A DNA stretch of 64,000 bases from an uncultured Anaerolineae bacterium (GCA_903875215.1 CAIQVH010000017.1:62001-126000), one strand, 5' to 3'; positions 34,286 to 43,180 are shown, numbered from the stretch's first letter. The notes: generated by a model not told the origin, from the letters alone. Numbers and translations are program-made.

Positions 34286-35020
34286 ATGATCACTTTTGTT
34301 CTCGTGCACGGGGCCTGGCATGACGGATCCGCTTGGAATCCGGTCAGGCAACAGTTGGAAAGCCAGGGCCACTCCGCCTACACCCCCACGGCTGCCGGAC
34401 ACGGCAAAGGCGCGGACAAGACGGTCAGCCACGCTCAAAGCGTGCAATCCATTGTAGATTTTATTGTGCAGCATGACCTGCGGGAGGTGGTGCTGGTGGG
34501 TCACAGTTATGGCGGCACGTTGATTTCCAAGGTGGTGGAACAGATTCCTGACCGAATCAAGCGGCTGGTATTTTGGAATGCGTTTGTGCTGAATGATGGG
34601 GAGAGCCTGAATGACAATGCCCCGCCGCATTACCGCTCTCTGTTTGACCCGATGTCTGAGGCGGCGCCTGACAAGGCAGTGATGCTGCCTTTCCCGATCT
34701 GGCGCGAGGCCTTCATCAATGACGGCGACCTGGAACTGGCGCAGAGGAGTTACGCCCAGCTCTCGCCAGAGCCATACCAGTTTAACGAAAAGCTGGATTT
34801 GAAGAAGTTCTACGAGATCATCCGCTCGGGGCAGGTGGCGTGCAGTTACCTTAACTGCAGCGAGGATATGGCTCTGCCGCACGGTGAGTGGGCCTGGCAC
34901 CCGCGCATGTCCAGCCGGCTGGGGCTGTTCCGGCTGGTGCAAATGCCCGGCAGTCACGAGGTCATTTTCTCGAACCCGGCTGGTCTGGCCGGAAAGCTGA
35001 TCGAAGCCGGCCGCGATTAG
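34286..35020 (+). CDS. Alpha/beta hydrolase (methylesterase/HNL-like)
   Basis: 244 residues. Oxyanion segment FVLVHGAWHDGSAW at the N-terminus, nucleophile elbow VGHSYGG (Ser74), and a C-terminal His in MPGSHEVIFSNPAGLA. This arrangement resembles the esterase/hydroxynitrile-lyase group of small hydrolases. Substrate unknown; cytosolic. The ATG is fixed by AAGGAG upstream. It is transcribed away from the BLUF gene. Confidence 0.82.
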   Translation: MITFVLVHGAWHDGSAWNPVRQQLESQGHSAYTPTAAGHGKGADKTVSHAQSVQSIVDFIVQHDLREVVLVGHSYGGTLISKVVEQIPDRIKRLVFWNAFVLNDGESLNDNAPPHYRSLFDPMSEAAPDKAVMLPFPIWREAFINDGDLELAQRSYAQLSPEPYQFNEKLDLKKFYEIIRSGQVACSYLNCSEDMALPHGEWAWHPRMSSRLGLFRLVQMPGSHEVIFSNPAGLAGKLIEAGRD

Positions 35021-35155
35021 CACGGCCTTTGGGGCCTGCTGTCGAACCACTACCTTTCACGCCCGGCAGCGATGTTTTTGCTGGCGAAAGCATTGCAACC
35101 GGTTTGGAAGGATTGTCAATTCAAATGGCACATACATCAAAAATTCAAAAACCTG

Positions 35156-35194
35156 TATACTATGTTGATAGTGTGCGAGACGCGGGTCTCGCAC
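35156..35194 (+). promoter_or_regulatory. Putative -10 and 5' stem-loop before the BMP lipoprotein gene
   Basis: TATACT at 35156-35161, then a hairpin GTGCGAGAC/GTCTCGCAC (35173-35181 with 35186-35194) with a GCGG tetraloop, about 40 nt before the start codon. There is no obvious -35. The stem would lie near the 5' end of the mRNA. Confidence 0.4.
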
Positions 35195-35235
35195 GAACGC
35201 CCCACCTTTTTCTTTTTGTTCAGAGGAGAAACCCC

Positions 35236-36261
35236 ATGAAGAAGCTCTATGCTGTTTTTGCGGTGTTGCTGGTCGCAGCCTTGCTACTCCCGGCCTGCGG
35301 CGCCAGCGGCACACCTGATTGCAGTAAGCCCGAAACCTTCTGCGTCGGCCTGGTGACGGATGTCGGCAAAATTGATGATAAATCCTTCAACCAGTCCGCC
35401 TGGGAAGGCGTCAAACAGGCCGAAAAAGACCTCGGAGCCGTGGTGCAGTACATCGAAACCACCGACGCCAAGGACTACGCCAAGAACATCAGCACCTTTG
35501 CCGAGGCTCAATACGATGTCATCGTCACGGTCGGCTTTGGGTTGGGCGAAGCAACCACCGCTGCCGCCCAGCAATATCCCGGCACCAAGTTTATCGGCGT
35601 GGACCAGTTCCAAGCTGCCGTAACACCTGGCGTGGCAGGGCTGAACTTCCCCGAAGATCAGGCAGGCTTCCTGGTCGGCGCGCTGGCCGCGCAAATGAGC
35701 AAGAGCGGCAAGATCGGCGGCGTGTTCGGCACCGACGCAGTCCCGCCCGTCTGGCGCTTTGGCGAAGGCTACCGCGCCGGCGCGCAGTACATCAACCCCA
35801 ATATTGAGATCTTCATCGTCTATCACAGCGATGTTGGCTTCGACAAGACCTTCAGCGATCCCGAATGGGGCGCTGCGACGGCCAAATCGATGATCGAAAA
35901 GGGCGCGGATATCGTCTTCGGCGGCGGCGGCAAGACCGGCAATGGCGCGGTCATCGGCGCAGTGGAAGCTGGCGCGCTTGGCATCGGTGTCGATACCGAC
36001 CAGTACTACACCCTGCCCGAAGCCCAGAAGGGCCTGCTTTCCAGCGCCATGAAGCTCATCACCCCAGGCGTCTTCGACCTGGTCAAGATGGCCAAGGACG
36101 GCGCTTTCCCGGATGGCAACTTCTTTGGTAAGGCTGCATATGCCCCCTACCACGACCTGGACAGCCAGGTTCCGGCGGAAGTGAAAGCCAAGATGGAAGA
36201 AATCAACAAAGCCCTGCTCGATGGCTCCCTGGCAACCAACGTTTCGCCCGTCAAACCGTAA
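35236..36261 (+). CDS. BMP-family ABC transporter substrate-binding lipoprotein
   Basis: 341 residues. Lipoprotein signal MKKLYAVFAVLLVAALLLPAC with lipidated Cys21. The mature protein begins VGLVTDVGKIDDKSFNQSAWEG, the hallmark of the Bmp/Med family (PF02608), which binds purine nucleosides in characterised members. A second signature is VFGGGGKTGNGAVIGA. It is the receptor for the permeases and ATPase encoded next. The frame runs far upstream, but the lipobox and GAGGAGA ribosome-binding site fix the ATG. A hairpin after the stop probably limits transcription into the permease genes. Confidence 0.93.
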   Translation: MKKLYAVFAVLLVAALLLPACGASGTPDCSKPETFCVGLVTDVGKIDDKSFNQSAWEGVKQAEKDLGAVVQYIETTDAKDYAKNISTFAEAQYDVIVTVGFGLGEATTAAAQQYPGTKFIGVDQFQAAVTPGVAGLNFPEDQAGFLVGALAAQMSKSGKIGGVFGTDAVPPVWRFGEGYRAGAQYINPNIEIFIVYHSDVGFDKTFSDPEWGAATAKSMIEKGADIVFGGGGKTGNGAVIGAVEAGALGIGVDTDQYYTLPEAQKGLLSSAMKLITPGVFDLVKMAKDGAFPDGNFFGKAAYAPYHDLDSQVPAEVKAKMEEINKALLDGSLATNVSPVKP

Positions 36262-36280
36262 GCCCCACACCTGAATGTTT

Positions 36281-36326
36281 GAAGGGGAAGGAGGCCAGTC
36301 CTCTTTCCCCTTCGTTGTTATATAAT
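36281..36326 (+). terminator. Hairpin after the binding-protein gene, with adjacent -10 box
   Basis: 14-bp stem GAAGGGGAAGGAGG (36281-36294)/CCTCTTTCCCCTTC (36300-36313), one G-U pair, 5-nt loop, followed by GTTGTTA. TATAAT at 36321-36326 comes right after and could restart transcription for the permease genes. Confidence 0.55.
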
Positions 36327-36335
36327 GGGACTATT

Positions 36336-36433
36336 CAACCCTCACCATCCGCCCTCGCCCGGCGGGGAAGGGGACTCTGAAACTGGTCAAATGAGGACCC
36401 TTCTCCCACGAAGAGAAGGACAGGGATGAGGGC
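36336..36433. repeat. Intergenic repeat-like element with imperfect inverted ends
   Basis: C-rich left end (ACCCTCACCATCCGCCCTCGC) and G-rich right end (GGACAGGGATGAGGG) are imperfect inverted complements, with smaller stems inside such as CCCTTCTCCCACGAAGAGAAGG. The composition is typical of dispersed non-coding repeats in bacterial intergenic regions. It fills most of the 228-nt gap. Confidence 0.35.
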
Positions 36434-36489
36434 AAAAAGCGCAACACGCGCCAGCCTGAGCAGTTACGTCTAAATAAGGGAGACTCTTT

Positions 36490-37623
36490 ATGCAAGCTGC
36501 AGCAGAAAAACCGGCTCGAGGATGGTTTGTGCGTCTCTGGCGCGCCTTTGTTGAAGCGGCGCTTGTTCCCATCCTGGCGATCATCACCGCGGTGATTGGC
36601 GGCGGCATCATCATCTGGGTCGTTGGTGGAAATCCGTTTGCCGCATATCTCGGCCTGCTCCAGGGCGCTTTTGGCTCAACCCGCGCCTGGAGCGAGACCT
36701 TTGTATGGGCCACACCTTATATCTTTGCCGGCCTGGCGGTGGCTCTGGCCTTCAAAGGCGGCCTGTTCAACATCGGCGCCGAAGGGCAGCTGGCCTTCGG
36801 CGCACTGGCCGCGGCCTGGGTAGGGTATGCGCTGCCCAACCTGCTGGGTGTGCAGCTTCCGGGCTATATCCACCTGCCGCTTGCCATTCTCGCCGGTATG
36901 CTGGTGGGCGCCCTGTGGGGAGCCATCCCAGGCGCGCTAAAAGCCTACGCGGGCGGGCACGAGGTCATCAACACCATCATGATGAACTACATTGCCCTGA
37001 ACCTGACCAGCTTCCTGCTGAATGGACCCATGAAAGACAAAAACCCCCTGAATGTGATTGCGCGCACCCCCGAAATCGCCGAAAGCGCGCGCCTCCTGCC
37101 GATCTTTGCCAACCTGCGCATCCACTGGGGCTTTCCGCTGGCACTGCTGACGGCTTTCCTGGTCTGGTACCTGCTCTGGAAGACGACCCTTGGCTTTGAA
37201 ATCCGCACCGCCGGCTCAAACCCGGATGCCGCCAAATATGCCGGGATCAACTTCAAGCGCATCCTGGTGTTGACGATGGCGCTCTCCGGTCTGCTGGCCG
37301 GGCTGGCCGGGGCGGTGGAAGTGACCGGCCTAAACTATCGCCAGGAATTGGGATTCTCCATCGGCTATGGCTTCGACGCCATCGCCATTGCCCTGCTGGG
37401 CAAAACACACCCGCTCGGGGTCGTGCTTTCAGCCATTCTGTTTGCCGGCATGCGCAACGGAGCCACCCGCATGCAGTTCCTGACGCAGATCCCGGTGGAT
37501 ATCATCTCGGTCATCCAGGCGCTGATCCTGCTCTTTGTGGCCGCAGACGCCATCGTGCGTAAAATCTACCGCATCAAGGCCAGGGAAGACCGGCTGGTAC
37601 TGACTCGCGGCTGGGGCGGGTAG
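36490..37623 (+). CDS. ABC transporter permease, BMP/nucleoside type (first)
   Basis: 377 residues, about 10 hydrophobic segments. The cytoplasmic loop GGHEVINTIMMNYIALNLTSF and the segment FKGGLFNIGAEGQLAFGAL are typical of the inner-membrane subunits partnering BMP receptors. ATG follows AAGGGAGA. The second permease begins 8 nt after the stop; the two should form a heterodimeric channel. Confidence 0.92.
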   Translation: MQAAAEKPARGWFVRLWRAFVEAALVPILAIITAVIGGGIIIWVVGGNPFAAYLGLLQGAFGSTRAWSETFVWATPYIFAGLAVALAFKGGLFNIGAEGQLAFGALAAAWVGYALPNLLGVQLPGYIHLPLAILAGMLVGALWGAIPGALKAYAGGHEVINTIMMNYIALNLTSFLLNGPMKDKNPLNVIARTPEIAESARLLPIFANLRIHWGFPLALLTAFLVWYLLWKTTLGFEIRTAGSNPDAAKYAGINFKRILVLTMALSGLLAGLAGAVEVTGLNYRQELGFSIGYGFDAIAIALLGKTHPLGVVLSAILFAGMRNGATRMQFLTQIPVDIISVIQALILLFVAADAIVRKIYRIKAREDRLVLTRGWGG

Positions 37624-37631
37624 GAGGAATC

Positions 37632-38735
37632 ATGGACTGGCGTCGCTTTAGCTTCATCGGCATCATCATCATCCTGCTTTTCGGCGTGGTCGTGCTGATC
37701 GGCGGAGAGCAAATCTCGCCGCTCATCATCATCTCCAGCATGCTGGCCACAACCCTTTCCGTCGCCACACCGCTGACGCTGGGAGCGCTTTCGGGCATTT
37801 TCTGCGAACGCGCCGGGGTGGTCAACATCGGCATCGAAGGCATGATGCTGGCCGCCGCTTTCTTTGGCTGGCTGGCCTCCATCTACATGAATTCCATTTT
37901 CGAATATTCCCCCGCCATCAGCCTGACCATCGGCGTACTGGCAGCCATCCTAACCGGCGGACTGTTCGCCCTGCTGCACGCCTGGCTTTCGATCACCTTC
38001 AAAGTTGACCAGATCATCGGCGGAACGGTGATCAACATCCTGGCCATCGGCGTGACCGGCTTTCTCAACCGTCAGCTGTTCTTTGACAAAGGCAGCATCT
38101 TTGGTGGGAACGTGCCGCACGCGCCCGGGCTGCTGCCCACGCTCTCGAAAGCCCTGACCGTGCTCTGCAGCGGGGCACAAGGCTGCGGTGGGCTGCCCAG
38201 CCTGATTGCAGGCACCATCTTCGACCAGAAACCGGTCGCCATCTCGGCCATTCTCCTGGTCATCGTAGCCAATTATGTCCTGTTCAACACCCGCTGGGGC
38301 CTGCGCACGCGCGCCGTGGGCGAACATCCCAAAGCCGCCGACACAGTCGGGATTGATGTCCGCCGCGTGCGCTACATCAACGTTGTCATCGGCGGAATGC
38401 TGGCCGGGCTGGCAGGAGCCTACTTCACCATCGAATCGGTGCCTTCCTTTGAACCGCTGATGACCAACGGCCGGGGCTTTATCGCCCTGGCAGCCATGAT
38501 CTTCGGCAACTGGACACCCTTCGGCGCTTGGGCAGCTGCGCTGGTCTTTGGCGCATCCCAGGCCCTGCAGATCAACCTGCAATTTTTCCGCGAGTCGATT
38601 CCGCCAGCCTGGGCCTTCCTGCAGCAATCGTATGTGGTTGGGCTGGCGCCCTACATTCTCACCATGCTCATCCTGACCGGGGTGATCGGCAAGACCACGC
38701 CGCCCGCCGCGGATGGGCAGCCCTACGAGAAATAG
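37632..38735 (+). CDS. ABC transporter permease, BMP/nucleoside type (second)
   Basis: 367 residues, about 9-10 hydrophobic segments. It contains LGALSGIFCERAGVVNIGIEGMM, the conserved motif of this permease family, and the coupling segment GLRTRAVGEHPKAADTVGID. It is preceded by GTAGGAGG and separated by 9 nt from the ATPase gene, so permeases and ATPase form one transcription unit. Confidence 0.92.
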   Translation: MDWRRFSFIGIIIILLFGVVVLIGGEQISPLIIISSMLATTLSVATPLTLGALSGIFCERAGVVNIGIEGMMLAAAFFGWLASIYMNSIFEYSPAISLTIGVLAAILTGGLFALLHAWLSITFKVDQIIGGTVINILAIGVTGFLNRQLFFDKGSIFGGNVPHAPGLLPTLSKALTVLCSGAQGCGGLPSLIAGTIFDQKPVAISAILLVIVANYVLFNTRWGLRTRAVGEHPKAADTVGIDVRRVRYINVVIGGMLAGLAGAYFTIESVPSFEPLMTNGRGFIALAAMIFGNWTPFGAWAAALVFGASQALQINLQFFRESIPPAWAFLQQSYVVGLAPYILTMLILTGVIGKTTPPAADGQPYEK

Positions 38736-38744
38736 GAGACGCAC

Positions 38745-40298
38745 ATGGCAGAAAAATCACTTACGCTTGAAATGCGCGGCATCACCAAGAACTTCCCAGG
38801 CGTGCTGGCCAACGACCAGGTCGATTTTGACCTGCGGGAAGGCGAGATTCACGCCCTGTTGGGCGAAAATGGCGCGGGAAAATCCACCCTGATGAACATT
38901 CTCTACGGGCTGTATCAGGCCGAGGCTGGCGAGATCAAAATCGGGACAGAAGCCCTGCACCTGGATTCGCCCAGAGACGCCATCCGGCATGGTATTGGCA
39001 TGGTACACCAGCATTTCATGCTCATCCCGGTCTTCAGCGTCACTGAAAACATCATGCTCGGGGCTGAAACCGATCACCGCGCAGCACCAAATGACTCCCC
39101 GCTGGTCAGGCTCGACCGCCGCGAAGTGGCCAGACGGGTCCAGCAGCTTTCGCAGGAATACGGCCTGGAAGTAGACCCAAAAGCCATCGTCGGTGACCTG
39201 CCGGTTGGCGTACAGCAGCGCGTCGAAATTGTCAAGGCGCTCTATCGCCAGGCGCGCATCCTGATCCTGGACGAACCCACCGCAGTGCTCACGCCCCAGG
39301 AAGCGGATGACCTGTTTCGCATCGTGCACAAGCTGACACAACGCGGCGTTTCGGTGATTTTCATCACCCACAAGCTGAAGGAAGTGCTGGCCATCGCCGA
39401 TCGAATCACCGTGATGCGCGGCGGAAAAGTGGTCGGCACCACCACCCCCCAGGAAACCAACGAAAACCAGCTGGCCGCCATGATGGTAGGCCGCGAAGTG
39501 ATCTTAAAAGTGGAGAAAAGCCCCGCCCACCCCACCAGCCAGGTGCTGGAGGTGGACCATCTGCATGTGCGGGATGTGCGCGGACTGGAGGCGGTGCGCG
39601 GAATCTCATTCAACGTACGAGCCGGCGAAATCCTGGGAATAGCCGGTGTACAAGGCAACGGCCAGACAGAACTGGTCGAAGCGCTGACCGGCTTGCGGCG
39701 CTGCGAAAGCGGAACCATCAAATTGCAAAACCACGACCTGACCGGAAAAACTCCGCGCGCCTTCACAGAAACCGGGCTAGCGCACATCCCCGAAGACCGC
39801 CAGCGTCATGGGCTGGTCCTCAGCTACACCATCGCCGACAACCTGGTCCTATGCGATTATTACAAACCGCCCTTCGGCCTGCGCGGCGTAATCCAACAGC
39901 AATCGCTTGACAGCCATGCCCGCCAGCTGATTCAAGATTTTGACATCCGCACCCCCTCCCCCTACATCGCAACAGGGAAGCTCTCTGGCGGCAACCAGCA
40001 AAAAGTGATCGTCGCGCGAGAGCTCAGCCGCCCCGTCCAGCTGGTGATCGCCAACCAGCCAACACGCGGTCTGGATGTCGGATCAATAGAATACATCCAC
40101 AAAGAAATCATTGCCATGCGTGACCGGGGCGTGGCCGTTCTCCTGGTCTCGGCCGAATTGGACGAAATCATGTCGCTCGCCGACCGGATCGCCGTCATCT
40201 ACCACGGGCAACTCGTCACCACAGTCAACACCACCGCAGTCACCCGCGAACAGCTCGGCCTGTGGATGGCCGGCGCCCAGCCAGAAACAACAGCATGA
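38745..40298 (+). CDS. Double-domain ABC transporter ATPase, BMP/nucleoside type
   Basis: 517 residues with two ATP-binding domains. Domain 1 has Walker A GENGAGKST (40-48), signature DLPVGVQQRVEIVKAL and Walker B ILILDEPTAVL. Domain 2 has a degenerate Walker A GVQGNGQTE and a good signature LSGGNQQKVIVAREL. This asymmetry is usual in sugar and nucleoside importers, where one site is catalytic. The first NBR1-Ig lipoprotein gene starts 17 nt downstream with no terminator between, so it is probably transcribed with the transporter. Confidence 0.93.
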   Translation: MAEKSLTLEMRGITKNFPGVLANDQVDFDLREGEIHALLGENGAGKSTLMNILYGLYQAEAGEIKIGTEALHLDSPRDAIRHGIGMVHQHFMLIPVFSVTENIMLGAETDHRAAPNDSPLVRLDRREVARRVQQLSQEYGLEVDPKAIVGDLPVGVQQRVEIVKALYRQARILILDEPTAVLTPQEADDLFRIVHKLTQRGVSVIFITHKLKEVLAIADRITVMRGGKVVGTTTPQETNENQLAAMMVGREVILKVEKSPAHPTSQVLEVDHLHVRDVRGLEAVRGISFNVRAGEILGIAGVQGNGQTELVEALTGLRRCESGTIKLQNHDLTGKTPRAFTETGLAHIPEDRQRHGLVLSYTIADNLVLCDYYKPPFGLRGVIQQQSLDSHARQLIQDFDIRTPSPYIATGKLSGGNQQKVIVARELSRPVQLVIANQPTRGLDVGSIEYIHKEIIAMRDRGVAVLLVSAELDEIMSLADRIAVIYHGQLVTTVNTTAVTREQLGLWMAGAQPETTA

Positions 40299-40315
40299 AA
40301 AGAGGAGAAACCAAG

Positions 40316-41062
40316 ATGGCGCAACCCCGACCCGTTTTTACCGCACTACTTGCCTTACTACTGGCCGCCCTGGCCTGCAACCTGCCCTCCAACCAGACCC
40401 CCACCGCCCTGCCGGGCGAAGTCATGACGATTGCCGCACAGACCATCGAAGCCCAGCTGACCCAAAACAGCCTCCAAACTCCCCTCACCCCCACCCTGCC
40501 GCCGGGTTCCAACACCCCCGAAGCCCCACTCGCCACCTCCGCCCCCACTGGCACAGCCACCATCACCCCAACCTGCGACCTGGCCGAATTCGTCACCGAC
40601 GTCACCATCCCCGACGGAACCCCCTTCCTGGCCGGGCAAACCTTTACCAAAACCTGGCGCTTCCGCAACGCCGGTGTCTGTCCCTGGAACACCAGCTACC
40701 AACTGATTTTTGAAAGCGGCGAATCCATGAACGGCCCAGCCAACCAGCCCCTGGCAGGGACCGTAGCCCCCGGCCAAACAGTGGATATTTCCGTAAATCT
40801 GAAAGCGCCAGCCACTCCCGGCTCCTATCGCGGCTACTGGAAATTGCGCAACCCCGCCGGAGTGCTGATCCCAATCCTGCAAGGCCACAATGGCATTTCC
40901 TTTTTTGTGGATATCAAAGTGATCCCACCCACCGAGACTCCCGTCCCCACCTCCACCCCCACCCTCGGCCTGATCATCATCAACCCAATCTTCTTCAAAA
41001 CCCATACACCCACCCCCACCCTGGGCCTGATCATCATCAACCCACTCTTCCCCAAACCATAG
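40316..41062 (+). CDS. NBR1-Ig lipoprotein 1
   Basis: 248 residues. Signal peptide with lipobox LAALAC (Cys21), the short segment VMTIAAQTIEAQLTQNS, then a Pro/Thr-rich spacer. One Ig-like domain at about 85-205 resembles the NBR1 central domain, with FTKTWRFRNAGVCPW and SYRGYWKLRNPAGV. The C-terminus holds two near-identical copies of TPTLGLIIINP, 19 residues apart. It is exposed on the cell surface. ATG at 40316 follows AGAGGAGA; an earlier in-frame start lies inside the ATPase gene. It is the only one of the six paralogues directly joined to the ABC transporter. Its binding partner is unknown. Confidence 0.8.
   Translation: MAQPRPVFTALLALLLAALACNLPSNQTPTALPGEVMTIAAQTIEAQLTQNSLQTPLTPTLPPGSNTPEAPLATSAPTGTATITPTCDLAEFVTDVTIPDGTPFLAGQTFTKTWRFRNAGVCPWNTSYQLIFESGESMNGPANQPLAGTVAPGQTVDISVNLKAPATPGSYRGYWKLRNPAGVLIPILQGHNGISFFVDIKVIPPTETPVPTSTPTLGLIIINPIFFKTHTPTPTLGLIIINPLFPKP
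40954..41060 (+). repeat. 57-nt-spaced direct repeat in lipoprotein 1
   Basis: Two copies of a ~50-nt unit begin at 40954 and 41011. The first ~38 nt differ by one base; the remainder has diverged. They encode TPTLGLIIINP plus a Phe/Lys/Pro tail. This is a recent in-frame duplication. Confidence 0.8.
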
Positions 41063-41086
41063 ATTCCGCAGACCGGCAAACACCAC

Positions 41087-41120
41087 AAAGCGGAGGCCTG
41101 CAAAATCTGGCCTCCGCTTT
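41087..41120 (+). terminator. Terminator after lipoprotein 1
   Basis: Perfect 12-bp stem AAAGCGGAGGCC (41087-41098)/GGCCTCCGCTTT (41109-41120), followed by GTTAT. Confidence 0.85.
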
Positions 41121-41122
41121 GT

Positions 41123-41128
41123 TATAAT
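41123..41128 (+). promoter_or_regulatory. -10 box for lipoproteins 2-3
   Basis: TATAAT 2 nt after the terminator stem and 25 nt before the ATG of lipoprotein 2; the terminator occupies the -35 region. Confidence 0.55.
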
Positions 41129-41153
41129 AGAGAAGTTACCGAAAGGACAAAAA

Positions 41154-42140
41154 ATGACCCAGATCGGATATAGAACACTATCCCTGTTGACTGCCATCGG
41201 ATTGCTTCTCAGCGCATGCGGAAATGCAACAGCAACAGCCCCAACCCCCGACACCAACGCCATCGCCACCGCCGTCGTGCAGACAGTGGAAGCGCAAAAT
41301 ACCGTCCAGGCCCTGATAGAGTTGGCCACCCGCGTGGCCAACTTGCCCACCCCAGAGCCCGCCACCGCCACACCAGCGGTCGCACAGGGCCAGGTCTCCC
41401 CCACGCCCGAAGCCACCAATGTATCGTATGAATACAAGCCCGGCTGCGTTTACGCCACCTTTGTCGCCGATATTTCCATCATCGATGGAACCATTATGGC
41501 TCCCGGCACAGAATTCACCAAAACCTGGCGCATCAAAAATTCGGGCAGCTGCAAATGGGATGGCCGCTTCACACTGGTCTTCTTCAGCGGCGACAAAATG
41601 GGCGAGACCACCAGCATCCCGATTCCACGCGTCGTCTACCCCGGGCAGGAAGTGGACTTTTCGATTACCCTCACCGCCCCCAGTAGCTATGGAACTTACA
41701 CCGGCCAATGGCGTCTGGGCACGCCCGTCGGCACCGCCGGGGTTGGGCAGGCTGATCAGAATCTGCTCGTTTCCATCGAAGTTTCTGACAAACCCCAGCG
41801 CGATTTTGCCGTCACCAACGTTGCATACACCATCGTTAAGCGCGATCCGCAAAACGGATGCAACTCCGGACGCATTAAAGCTACCTACACTTACGTAGCT
41901 GAAATTACCGTCAACGCGCCGGGTGATGTCAAATACGAATGGGCCCGCACCCCCTTTGACGGCGTCCACGAGGATGGCAACCTGCACTTCGCAACAGCCG
42001 GCTCAAAATCAGTTACCTGGACATGGACCATGACCGACGATACGATCCAAAGCATCGATCGCCAAATCTGGATCATTACCACCACCGAATGGGACACCGT
42101 GGAATGGCCACGGCAATTGTTTAATTTCCACTGCCCATAA
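41154..42140 (+). CDS. NBR1-Ig lipoprotein 2, two-domain form
   Basis: 328 residues. Lipobox GLLLSAC (Cys22), the conserved NAIATAVVQTVEAQNTVQA segment, then a Thr/Pro/Ala spacer. The NBR1-type Ig domain (about 95-215) has FTKTWRIKNSGSCKW and TYTGQWRLGTP. A second, C-terminal beta domain (about 222-328) begins FAVTNVAYTIV and ends FNFHCP; its two cysteines could form a disulfide. The same module occurs in lipoprotein 3. ATG follows GAAAGGAC. It is surface-anchored; ligand unknown. Confidence 0.78.
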   Translation: MTQIGYRTLSLLTAIGLLLSACGNATATAPTPDTNAIATAVVQTVEAQNTVQALIELATRVANLPTPEPATATPAVAQGQVSPTPEATNVSYEYKPGCVYATFVADISIIDGTIMAPGTEFTKTWRIKNSGSCKWDGRFTLVFFSGDKMGETTSIPIPRVVYPGQEVDFSITLTAPSSYGTYTGQWRLGTPVGTAGVGQADQNLLVSIEVSDKPQRDFAVTNVAYTIVKRDPQNGCNSGRIKATYTYVAEITVNAPGDVKYEWARTPFDGVHEDGNLHFATAGSKSVTWTWTMTDDTIQSIDRQIWIITTTEWDTVEWPRQLFNFHCP

Positions 42141-42160
42141 ACAATAAGGACCGCCACCCC

Positions 42161-43120
42161 ATGACATCCCGTCGATTGAGCCTATGGTTGTTTTTTAGCA
42201 TCATCCTGACCCTGAGCGCCTGCAATCTTCCCAGGAACCAGGCCAGCACCGAAACCAGCCCCAATGCCGTCTTCACAGCTGCCGCGCAAACCGTGGAAGC
42301 ACAACTGACTCAAAACGCCCTGCTGGCACCGGCCACACCCGTCCCACCCAGCCCGCTGCCTGCCGCCACGATAGCGCAAACCGCTTTGCCCAGTGAAACT
42401 CCCCTGCCCCTGCCTCAAGACACCCCCGCCGGAACTCTGGTCACACCCATCTGCGATGCCGCACAATTCATCACCGACGTGACCGTGCCGGACGGGACAC
42501 AATACAGCCCCGGGACGCCCTTCACCAAGACCTGGAGGCTCAAAAACATCGGCGCCTGCACCTGGGATGCCTCATACACCATCCTCTTTGACACCGGCGA
42601 TGCCATGGGCGGCCCGGCTTCCATTCCACTGAGCGGCACTGTCGCCCCCGGCGAAACAGTAGATCTTTCCGTCAACCTGCTGGCGCCCGCCGCCAACAAT
42701 ACCTATCGTGGATATTGGCGTCTGCGCAACGGCGCCGGCGTAATGCTGCCTGTCAGCGGAGGGTATAACTCCAAATCCTTCTACGTTGAGATCAAGGTCT
42801 CAAACGGCTCCGGCGGCTCGAGCGAGACGCTATTCGCGGTTACCAGCATCGGATTCAATGTCAGCCGAAGCGGCACTTGCGCCTCCGGAAAATACGTCAT
42901 CACTGCCACCATCACCGTCTCCAAAGCCGGGCAGGTCACCTACAACTGGCTCTACAGCGACGGGGGCAGCGGCCCGAGCGGCAGCCTCGATTTCTCCGGC
43001 GCCGGGTCACAATCCATCAGCGTTGAATGGAATACCAACCTCACCGGTCTGTGGACCGACCTGTATATCGACAATCCCAACCACCAGCAATTCGGGCGGG
43101 CCACCCTCAACTGTCCATAG
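42161..43120 (+). CDS. NBR1-Ig lipoprotein 3, two-domain form
   Basis: 319 residues. Lipobox LTLSAC (Cys21), NAVFTAAAQTVEAQLTQNA segment, Pro-rich spacer. The NBR1-type Ig domain has FTKTWRLKNIGACTW and TYRGYWRLRNGAGV. The C-terminal beta module is shared with lipoprotein 2 (FAVTSIGFNVS, a Cys in GTCASGKYV, ending ATLNCP). The gene is 20 nt behind lipoprotein 2 without a terminator, so the two are co-transcribed and look like a local duplication. Closest to lipoprotein 1 in the Ig domain. Confidence 0.78.
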   Translation: MTSRRLSLWLFFSIILTLSACNLPRNQASTETSPNAVFTAAAQTVEAQLTQNALLAPATPVPPSPLPAATIAQTALPSETPLPLPQDTPAGTLVTPICDAAQFITDVTVPDGTQYSPGTPFTKTWRLKNIGACTWDASYTILFDTGDAMGGPASIPLSGTVAPGETVDLSVNLLAPAANNTYRGYWRLRNGAGVMLPVSGGYNSKSFYVEIKVSNGSGGSSETLFAVTSIGFNVSRSGTCASGKYVITATITVSKAGQVTYNWLYSDGGSGPSGSLDFSGAGSQSISVEWNTNLTGLWTDLYIDNPNHQQFGRATLNCP

Positions 43121-43137
43121 CGCCTGCAAGCCCAAGG

Positions 43138-43180
43138 AAAAGAACCCGCAGCAGACTGCCAGTCGTTGCGGGTTCTTTTT
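43138..43180 (+). terminator. Terminator after lipoprotein 3
   Basis: 13-bp stem AAAAGAACCCGCA (43138-43150)/TGCGGGTTCTTTT (43167-43179), ending in a T6 run. Confidence 0.88.

Noticed and set aside
34888-35235. N-terminal extension of the BMP lipoprotein
   Set aside because: It overlaps the hydrolase gene; the lipobox signal peptide and ribosome-binding site fix the start at 35236.
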